Of a stretch of 10,685 nucleotides of DNA, positions 1-4,425 are shown piece by piece. Origin of the DNA: an uncultured Campylobacter sp. (GTDB lineage: Bacteria; Campylobacterota; Campylobacteria; Campylobacterales; Campylobacteraceae); the NCBI RefSeq assembly GCF_937997405.1, contig NZ_CALKTL010000040.1:1-10685 (forward strand), read 5' to 3'. Below the pieces are notes generated by a model. The model saw only the letters and a list, made by a program, of their open reading frames with translations. It was not told where the DNA came from and made no database searches. Numbering within the stretch: the first letter of the stretch is position 1; the number at the start of each line of letters is the position of its first letter. The position numbers and the translations under genes were made by a program.

Positions 1-117
1 CAAAGAACAAATTAACAAAATTCCAAGAGCTATCAGCCAAAACAGATCATCCATCTTTTTTACGACTATCGGTTCTTTGTCGTAATCTCTGGCTTTTTGT
101 TCATTATAATTTTCCAT
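1..117 (-). CDS. Membrane protein of the ARDYDK family, C-terminus cut by window edge
   Basis: This minus-strand gene starts with ATG at 117 and runs off the left edge, leaving 39 residues. It begins MENYNEQKARDYDKEPIVVK, then continues into a hydrophobic stretch from about residue 25 (FWLIALGILLICSL), likely the first membrane helix. Residues 8-19 match residues 111-122 of the neighbouring 342-residue protein (ARDYDKDPIVIK), and the DNA there differs at 1 base in 32, so the two are paralogues. This copy lacks the long repeat-rich N-terminus of that neighbour and starts just before the shared segment. A possible ribosome site (AAGGGG) lies about a dozen bases upstream. I do not recognise a function. 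The shared motif next to a membrane helix suggests a common cytoplasmic-edge element. Confidence 0.65.
   Translation of the reverse strand, partial: MENYNEQKARDYDKEPIVVKKMDDLFWLIALGILLICSL
65..96 (-). repeat. 32-base direct repeat, copy 1 (codes for KARDYDKEPIV)
   Basis: This 32-base segment recurs at 907-938 in the same orientation with a single mismatch (T to A, changing Glu to Asp). In both places it is read in the same frame. The near identity contrasts with the flanks, which diverge at once, so this is either a recently copied module or a strongly conserved motif. Confidence 0.8.
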
Positions 118-149
118 TATTTCAAGCCCCTTTTTAAAACAGATCTAAA

Positions 150-158
150 TTTATAATA
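150..158 (-). promoter_or_regulatory. Possible -10 box for the 1-117 gene
   Basis: On the minus strand the bases read TATTATAAA, giving TATAAA or TATTAT as a -10 element about 33 bases before the ATG at 117. It lies just past the stop codon of the 21-residue micro-ORF. There is no clear -35, as is usual in Campylobacter. The area is AT-rich, so chance matches are likely. Confidence 0.25.
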
Positions 159-160
159 AC

Positions 161-226
161 TTAATTTGATGAAAACCTTTTATACGCGTTGCCTGGCTCT
201 TCCTTAGCGACCTCTTCTCTTTTCAT
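161..226 (-). CDS. Possible 21-residue micro-ORF
   Basis: Immediately after the double stop TAATGA of the 342-residue gene (240-1268), the minus strand reads AGGAGG, then five bases, then ATG at 226. The open frame encodes MKREEVAKEEPGNAYKRFSS plus a final N before TAA at 161. The Shine-Dalgarno is the best in the window. The peptide is charged, has no membrane segment, and resembles nothing I know. It sits between two paralogous genes in the same direction, so it could be a real small protein, a leader or coupling peptide, or the surviving start of a third family member that was deleted. Support is the ribosome site and position only. Confidence 0.4.
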   Translation of the reverse strand: MKREEVAKEEPGNAYKRFSSN

Positions 227-239
227 TTTGTCCTCCTCA

Positions 240-1268
240 TTAGATAAACAAGTAATCTTTCTTAACGTTATTTATATTTACGTTTTTCAGCAAAAAATAT
301 TCTTTAATTTCATCATAAATTTTTTGATTATAGAGATAAACGAGATAATATCTTGGATAAACGGGTTTGTTCCTAAACCATCTGCCATATGAGGGGCGTG
401 CGATCCTAATAAACGGTAAAATTCTAAACCCTTTTAAATTTCTATTTATAAACAGATAAAGTATTAAATTTAATAAAAATCCGAATAAATATGTAAAGAA
501 TATCGCTATAAAAAATATATTCCACCATGTTACGCACATAAAAATAGCGATAAAGTACAAAAATATCTTTTCAGATTTTCCTATCTCATATAAACTTGCC
601 AAAATTCCGATAGAGAAATTTAAAGATAAAGCGTTTTCATCAATTTCGCAGCGTTTTTCAACTAAGTCGTCGCTAATAAATTCTATATATTTGTTTGTGA
701 ATTTTATCTCTTGTCTAGGGCGGATTATGGTAAATATGGATATTATAACCGTAGATAGTAAAATAATGAATAAAATAGCAAAATACTGAACTATGTCAAT
801 ATCATCATGATTTATAAAATCTATAATTAAAAATGCATGTAGCGTAGAGATCGGCAATAATAGGACTAAAAACGAATATACAAAAAATTTTTCATAATTT
901 TTGATTACTATCGGATCTTTGTCGTAATCTCTGGCTTTAGAATTCTGCCGTAAGGCGTCGCTGTCATCCAAGATAAAATTTTGCGGCTCTGCGCTGTTTT
1001 CACGGGCAGAATTCTGATCCGCTTCGGTTTCTAATTCGGTTTCTAAATTTAAAGCGTCAGGATCGGATTTTAGGGTTTCAAAATTTGAAGCTTCGGAATT
1101 CATGGATTCAAAATTCGAAACTTCAAAATTAAAGGTTTCGGAATTCTGGATTTCAGAATTTGGGGCTTTAAAATTTTCGCCGTTAGAATTTTGTTCCGAA
1201 CCCCGCTTCGGCTCCTGATGCTGCTTTTGTAGTAGCTTTTTTAATTCCTCAAGCCTGCTTTGATCCAT
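240..1268 (-). CDS. Repeat-headed multi-pass membrane protein, function unknown
   Basis: This encodes 342 residues from ATG at 1268. Residues 1-25 are charged and probably helical (RLEELKKLLQKQHQEPKRG). Residues 31-66 are pentapeptide repeats of form N-[SF]-[EK]-x-x, and residues 67-110 are acidic and disordered. The segment 112-122 (ARDYDKDPIVI) is shared with the gene at 1-117. Membrane helices follow at about 128-152, 159-182, 234-258 and 259-275. The loop at 184-210 (EIKFTNKYIEFISDDLVEKRCEID) and the C-terminus at 303-325 have a beta-strand look that recalls bacterial PH-like membrane proteins, which is only an impression. The first 43 codons are nearly identical to the gene starting at 10418. 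The membrane half is very AT-rich compared with the rest of the window. No function is recognised. Confidence 0.8.
   Translation of the reverse strand: MDQSRLEELKKLLQKQHQEPKRGSEQNSNGENFKAPNSEIQNSETFNFEVSNFESMNSEASNFETLKSDPDALNLETELETEADQNSARENSAEPQNFILDDSDALRQNSKARDYDKDPIVIKNYEKFFVYSFLVLLLPISTLHAFLIIDFINHDDIDIVQYFAILFIILLSTVIISIFTIIRPRQEIKFTNKYIEFISDDLVEKRCEIDENALSLNFSIGILASLYEIGKSEKIFLYFIAIFMCVTWWNIFFIAIFFTYLFGFLLNLILYLFINRNLKGFRILPFIRIARPSYGRWFRNKPVYPRYYLVYLYNQKIYDEIKEYFLLKNVNINNVKKDYLFI
907..938 (-). repeat. 32-base direct repeat, copy 2 (codes for KARDYDKDPIV)
   Basis: Partner of the repeat at 65-96, with one mismatch over 32 bases. It joins the disordered N-terminal region of the 342-residue protein to its first membrane helix. 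Confidence 0.8.
1081..1191 (-). repeat. 15-base tandem repeat with RAATTY in nearly every unit
   Basis: Hexamers start at 1081, 1096, 1111, 1126, 1141, 1156, 1171 and 1186, exactly 15 bases apart: AAATTT, GAATTC, AAATTC, AAATTA, GAATTC, GAATTT, AAATTT, GAATTT. Seven of the eight fit RAATTY. In the gene each unit encodes a pentapeptide N-[SF]-[EK]-x-x (NFKAP, NSEIQ, NSETF, NFEVS, NFESM, NSEAS, NFETL). The flanking bases of the units vary much more than the hexamer. Confidence 0.9.
1141..1268 (-). repeat. Inverted repeat copy A (shared 5' gene module)
   Basis: Read on the minus strand, these 128 bases align without gaps to 10418-10545 on the plus strand with 10 differences (92% identity). They run from the start codon into the pentapeptide repeats. 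Similarity fades just upstream of the ribosome site (GGCGGCAA here, GGGGGCAAGA in the other copy). The two copies point away from each other and enclose 9149 bases. Confidence 0.9.
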
Positions 1269-1299
1269 TTGCCGCCTTTAAATTTGATGGACGCGCTAT

Positions 1300-1305
1300 T
1301 TTATA
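1300..1305 (-). promoter_or_regulatory. Possible -10 box for the 342-residue membrane protein gene
   Basis: The minus strand reads TATAAA (within ATATAAAATAG) about 31 bases before the ATG at 1268. It lies in the 100-base gap after the Aag-like gene. The distance would give a leader of about 24 bases. The ribosome site AAAGGCGG precedes the ATG. Confidence 0.4.
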
Positions 1306-1368
1306 TCCTCGCCGCTTAAAGCTCATTAAATTCCACCGCGCGTCCGCTGCGCGCAGTCCAATCAAAAT

Positions 1369-2412
1369 TTAGCCCTCGTATCTTTGCAGCGATTTTTTAT
1401 ATGTTTTTGCCGCAGCGCAGCCCGCGCTCAGATATGCCTCAAACTCCTCGCTGGTAAGCCTACGCGGCTCATTCGCAAGCTTCGCCGCGCCGCTTGGTGT
1501 ATTTGCATCCAGATTCGCTTCATTTACGATCTCGCCCCGTCGGATTCGGTTGCTAAAGCCCGCTGCATGCGCTATTTGCGGCACACGCTTTAAAGAGAAG
1601 TTTAAATTTTGCGTTTGCAGATTTAAAATTTTACCCATGCATTTGCGCGGACCCGCGATAAAATCGCCGTTTTGTATAAGCGTGGCGACGGCAGAGCCGA
1701 GCGGACCGCTGCCCACGGAGCCGCTCAAGTCGCCCTTCGAGCCAGATAAGCGGCCTGCGAAACCAGGTAATCCGCTCGCCAAAAGCTCTGCGCCGCTTAG
1801 GATACGTAGGCTTCGTACCAAAATCCCGCCGCCGCTTTGCGGGACGCTGCGAAACGAAATGTCAAAGCCGAAATTGTGAAAAAACATCTCGCCCGCCCGC
1901 GACGTGCGCTTGTAGGTGTTGCGATCCGCGCCCGTGAAATACGCCTCGATCTCCGCGAAGGCGAATTCCGCGCCGCTTACGCAAAACACATAGTTTTGCA
2001 GCAGATCGCGCATGAAATTTTCGATCTTTGCCTGCGCTCGCTTGGCATCAAACTGCGCCTGCGGCGGATGGGCACCGAACGCAAGCGCTTGTCTGACGCC
2101 CGGTTCCGACTGCGATGGACGAACGTTAAATTTTAAATGTGCTTGCTCCGTATCAAGACGCACTTGCTCGGCGTCAAACGGCGGCTTGGCATTAAATTTT
2201 AAAATTTCATCTTGCTGCGCGCCGCTAAAATATGGCTGTTCGCCGCCAAATTCCACGTCACCTTGTGATTTTAAGGGCTTGTCCTTGTTCCCGTCTCTCA
2301 CGCTTCCTGCAAGTTTGGGATTTTTTGAAGCAAGCTTTGAGCCCGCAGAAATTTCAAACTCCGCCGCGTCGATTTTTGAGAAAAATTTTTCTAAATTTTC
2401 ATCGCCCAGCAT
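1369..2412 (-). CDS. Diverged Aag/MPG-like DNA glycosylase with low-complexity inserts
   Basis: This encodes 347 residues. Residues 152-204 resemble the core of the 3-methyladenine DNA glycosylase (Aag/MPG) family: FAEIEAYFTG matches the family's VETEAYLG, whose Glu is catalytic (E156 here), followed by MFFHNFGFDISF and GGGILVRSLRIL, like the family's ILIRALEP. Later landmarks are GPRKCMGKIL (254-263, compare GPGKL) and SNRIRRGEI (287-295). It is closest in style to a short, diverged branch of the family in Bacteroidetes and epsilonproteobacteria, which I recall only generally. Residues 22-125 and 206-240 look like low-complexity insertions. LKFNAKPP and LKFNVRPS are near repeats, each carrying AAATTT in the DNA. 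The ATG overlaps the upstream gene by 14 bases, with GGAAG six bases before it. Enzyme activity is unproven. Confidence 0.6.
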   Translation of the reverse strand: MLGDENLEKFFSKIDAAEFEISAGSKLASKNPKLAGSVRDGNKDKPLKSQGDVEFGGEQPYFSGAQQDEILKFNAKPPFDAEQVRLDTEQAHLKFNVRPSQSEPGVRQALAFGAHPPQAQFDAKRAQAKIENFMRDLLQNYVFCVSGAEFAFAEIEAYFTGADRNTYKRTSRAGEMFFHNFGFDISFRSVPQSGGGILVRSLRILSGAELLASGLPGFAGRLSGSKGDLSGSVGSGPLGSAVATLIQNGDFIAGPRKCMGKILNLQTQNLNFSLKRVPQIAHAAGFSNRIRRGEIVNEANLDANTPSGAAKLANEPRRLTSEEFEAYLSAGCAAAKTYKKSLQRYEG

Positions 2413-2938
2413 TTTGTTCTTCCGTAGAATTTCCTTCGCGCTTTATCGAGCTCACATCGCTGCCCGCAGTGTCAGATTTGCCGTTGTTTGCCTCGGCGCG
2501 CGTTAAATTTCCCTCGCCGCTCGTTGCGTTCGTATCGCCTCGCGTTAAATTACCGCCGCCGCTCGTCGTATTTGCTTCGCCGCCCTTTGATTTGGGCGTT
2601 TTAAAGCCAAAATTCTCACAGCGATCTCCTCGAAAATCTTGGAAATAATATTTCTCGCGCTCGCCTAAGCTTTCCACCCCTTTTTCGCACACTCGCTTAA
2701 TATAAGCCTCGTGTGGATATCTTAGTCTGTTTGCCGCTAGGATATCGCCGGCATCCGCTTGCTTTACTAACTTGGCAATGCAGGCATCATCTTCTTCGCC
2801 ATAGCCCAAAAATACCTCTCTCACATTGCAACACGAGCCTCTGATTTTTATATATAGGGCGCATAGAATAACAACCCCTACGATTAACAAAAAAATTTGA
2901 CTTTTACTAGCTTTCAAGCTCATCTTATTGCTCGGCAT
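2399..2938 (-). CDS. Membrane-anchored periplasmic protein with N-glycosylation sequons (paralogue 2)
   Basis: This encodes 179 residues. A basic N-terminus and one helix (about 14-30) predict an anchor with the C-terminus in the periplasm. Residues 48-100 are strongly conserved with the upstream paralogue (GEEDDACIAKL, RLRYP, AYIKRVCEKGVE, LGERE, YYF). Cysteines 37, 53, 84 and 107 have counterparts at 30, 47, 78 and 99 there, so two disulfides are plausible. The AxxGxxxAxxRL pattern weakly recalls Sel1-type helices. The tail from about 115 is disordered and has four D/E-X-N-X-S/T sequons: EANTT (121), DTNAT (135), EGNLT (142) and EGNST (168). ATG at 2938 is chosen because GGGAGG lies five to six bases before it. 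The alternative ATG at 2923 lacks one. It overlaps the upstream gene by 14 bases. Function unknown. Confidence 0.75.
   Translation of the reverse strand: MPSNKMSLKASKSQIFLLIVGVVILCALYIKIRGSCCNVREVFLGYGEEDDACIAKLVKQADAGDILAANRLRYPHEAYIKRVCEKGVESLGEREKYYFQDFRGDRCENFGFKTPKSKGGEANTTSGGGNLTRGDTNATSGEGNLTRAEANNGKSDTAGSDVSSIKREGNSTEEQNAGR
2498..2578 (-). repeat. Tandem tail repeat carrying NLTR and NTTS/NATS motifs
   Basis: Residues 121-133 (EANTTSGGGNLTR) and 134-147 (GDTNATSGEGNLTR) of the 179-residue protein are imperfect tandem copies, each ending in NLTR. The underlying DNA units are 39 and 42 bases. The other paralogue has a related stretch at about 3009-3068 (EANTTSGKANATDDEGNLTR). The repeats duplicate glycosylation sequons. 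Confidence 0.7.
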
Positions 2939-3404
2939 TTAATCCTCCCGTAGAATTCATATCGCGTTTGATTGCGTCTGCTTCATCGCGGATCGTATTC
3001 GTACTATCGCGCGTTAAATTTCCCTCGTCGTCCGTTGCGTTCGCTTTGCCGCTCGTCGTATTTGCTTCGCCACCCTTTGATTTAGGCGTTTTAAAGCCCC
3101 AGGGCTGACAGCTCTGGTAGCGCTCGAAATAATATCTCTCTCGCTCGCCTAAGTTTTCCACCCCCTTTTCGCATACGCGCTTGATATACGCCCTGCTTGG
3201 GTATCTCAGTCTGCTTTCCGCAAAGCCGTTTCCGTCGTCCGCTCGTTTTATCAGCTTGGCGATGCAAGCGTCATCCTCTTCGCCCTGTTTATCAGAAAAG
3301 AATTCCTCCATATTGCAATACATACCGCTGCTTCTTATAACTCCATAAATAATAAAAAATCCCACAATTAACATAATAAAAATTTTACTTTTACTAGTTT
3401 TCAA
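2925..3404 (-). CDS. Membrane-anchored periplasmic protein with N-glycosylation sequons (paralogue 1)
   Basis: This encodes 159 residues, paralogous to the next gene downstream. A lysine-rich start precedes one membrane helix (about 8-24), and the body then should face the periplasm. The conserved core runs from GEEDDACIAKL (41-51) through RLRYP, AYIKRVCEKGVE and YYF to GFKTPKSKGGEANTTSG (103-119). Cysteines 30, 47, 78 and 99 are shared. Sequons of the D/E-X-N-X-S/T type are EANTT (113), EGNLT (127) and DMNST (148). The start is TTG at 3404, with GGGAG a few bases upstream. It lies inside the last codons of the dehydrogenase (11-base overlap). The same AGCTTGAAA context appears at the start of the downstream paralogue, where that TTG is an internal Leu codon. 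Function unknown. Confidence 0.75.
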   Translation of the reverse strand: MKTSKSKIFIMLIVGFFIIYGVIRSSGMYCNMEEFFSDKQGEEDDACIAKLIKRADDGNGFAESRLRYPSRAYIKRVCEKGVENLGERERYYFERYQSCQPWGFKTPKSKGGEANTTSGKANATDDEGNLTRDSTNTIRDEADAIKRDMNSTGGLNAEQ

Positions 3405-4059
3405 GCTCGCTCCCTTCGCGATTAAATTTTGATTTTTTCCGCAGATTTACGATCTGCGGGCGGATCGTAAACTCGCTCACGTTGGACTTAGTGCGCAGAA
3501 TTTGCAGCGTGAAATTTGCGATCTCCCACGCATCCACGAAGCTTGCTTCATCATCTGCAGGCTCGAAACTCAAATCCTCGTAAAACGGCGTTTTGGTGAT
3601 GTCCGGGTTGATGCAGCTTACTCTGATCTGCTTGCGCGCCTCCTCGAAAAGGCAGAGCAGAAACGCCCGCAGCCCCGCCTTACTCGCGCTATAAACCGCG
3701 CTAAAGCGGCTCGCTCGCAGCGCCTCGATCGAGCTAATGCCGATGATATGGGCGCGGTTGCGCTTTAAATTCGGTAAAAGCGCACGCGTGATGATGACGT
3801 TTGCGGCGAGATTTACGTTTAAAATTTTTAAAATTTCACTCTCGCTCATCGCTTCAAGTGGCGCAAATTTCGCCGTACCCGCGCATAAAATCAGCGCGTT
3901 GATACCCTGCGTCGCAGCCAGCGCACGGCACTCCTTCGCTAGCGCGTACGTATCCTCAAAGCGCGAGCTTAGCGTTAAAATTTCATAGCCGTTTTGTCGC
4001 AAAAGCTCTGCAACCGCGCTGCCGATACCGCCGCTTGCGCCCGTGATCAATGCTTTCAT
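3394..4059 (-). CDS. Short-chain dehydrogenase/reductase (SDR)
   Basis: This encodes 221 residues, a usual length for a classical SDR. These are cytoplasmic NAD(P)-dependent oxidoreductases. The nucleotide-binding motif TGASGGIG is at 6-13, CAG (family NAG) at 59-61, and the active site is N83, S110, Y123 and K127 (YSASK), with the usual 13-residue Ser-Tyr spacing. The NPG motif after the active site reads NPD (151-153), and the substrate lid that follows is short. The substrate cannot be told from sequence. The start is ATG at 4059 with AAAGGAG six bases upstream. It is the first gene of the operon that continues with the two sequon-bearing membrane proteins and the Aag-like protein. The last codons overlap the next start. 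Confidence 0.9.
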   Translation of the reverse strand: MKALITGASGGIGSAVAELLRQNGYEILTLSSRFEDTYALAKECRALAATQGINALILCAGTAKFAPLEAMSESEILKILNVNLAANVIITRALLPNLKRNRAHIIGISSIEALRASRFSAVYSASKAGLRAFLLCLFEEARKQIRVSCINPDITKTPFYEDLSFEPADDEASFVDAWEIANFTLQILRTKSNVSEFTIRPQIVNLRKKSKFNREGSELEN

Positions 4060-4091
4060 CTTTTCTCCTTTAAATTTTAATGCCGCTTCAG

Positions 4092-4109
4092 CGCGTTAAG
4101 CTTAGCGCG
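4092..4109. promoter_or_regulatory. 18-base near-perfect palindrome upstream of the SDR operon
   Basis: The sequence CGCGTTAAGCTTAGCGCG is palindromic except for one central-flank pair (T4096/G4105). It lies 33-50 bases before the dehydrogenase ATG, inside the predicted leader. It could be an operator or a leader hairpin. No regulator can be named. Confidence 0.3.
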
Positions 4110-4145
4110 TCGCGTAAATTTCGCTGCGCTAAATTTTCTCTGCCC

Positions 4146-4151
4146 ATTGTA
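4146..4151 (-). promoter_or_regulatory. Possible -10 box for the SDR operon
   Basis: The minus strand reads TACAAT (within GGATACAATGGG), five of six consensus bases, about 87 bases before the ATG at 4059. It would put the 4092-4109 palindrome in the transcribed leader. No -35 is evident. Confidence 0.3.
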
Positions 4152-4291
4152 TCCGCCGCTAAATTTGCGCGGCCTAAACAATCCGCACCGCGACCTGTGC
4201 TGGGTAAAATTTTAAATTTAGCCCGCGGGCGTTTTGCTGCGCGAGCGTTTTGTAAAATTTCATCGCCGCTCGCTGTGCCCGCTCCGCACGA

Positions 4292-4314
4292 TTTATAAAA
4301 TTTAATTTTATAAA
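4292..4314. repeat. Perfect 23-base AT-only palindrome
   Basis: Arms TTTATAAAATT (4292-4302) and AATTTTATAAA (4304-4314) are exact reverse complements around a single T. There is essentially no loop, so it suits a dimeric DNA-binding protein or a cruciform better than an RNA hairpin. It contains one AAATTT. It lies in the gap between the SPL-like gene and the dehydrogenase operon. Confidence 0.7.
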
Positions 4315-4425
4315 GCCGGGCGTACCGCTAAATTTTAATTGCTCGTTCGCCGCTAAATTTCGCGCTGTGCCTTGACGCCACATACGAGCCGGCACAGGCC
4401 GCGACATCTGCGACAAACAGCGTAT

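Larger units (their letters stand above)
4060..4425. other. Gene-free gap packed with AAATTT hexamers
   Basis: I see no convincing gene here. An 80-residue minus-strand frame (4174-4416, TTG start) lacks a ribosome site and looks like translated low-complexity DNA. AAATTT starts at 4072, 4116, 4131, 4161, 4207, 4214, 4255, 4298, 4330 and 4355: ten sites in 366 bases, where chance would give about 0.1. Several are embedded in a GCTAAATTT or GTAAATTT context, with 15- and 30-base spacing among 4116, 4131 and 4161. The gap also holds two palindromes and a likely promoter for the dehydrogenase operon. Confidence 0.75.

Noticed and set aside
1341..1356. GC-rich inverted repeat after the Aag-like gene as a terminator
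   Set aside because: The stem is about five pairs of CG/GC alternation and is not followed by Ts on the minus strand.
1550..2648. Several overlapping plus-strand frames opposite the Aag-like and paralogue genes
   Set aside because: The peptides lack motifs and reflect the high GC of the opposite coding strand. The minus-strand genes have ribosome sites and overlapping junctions.
4174..4416. 80-residue minus-strand frame downstream of the SPL-like gene
   Set aside because: It needs a TTG start, has no ribosome site, and its peptide looks like translated AAATTT-rich spacer with no recognisable family.
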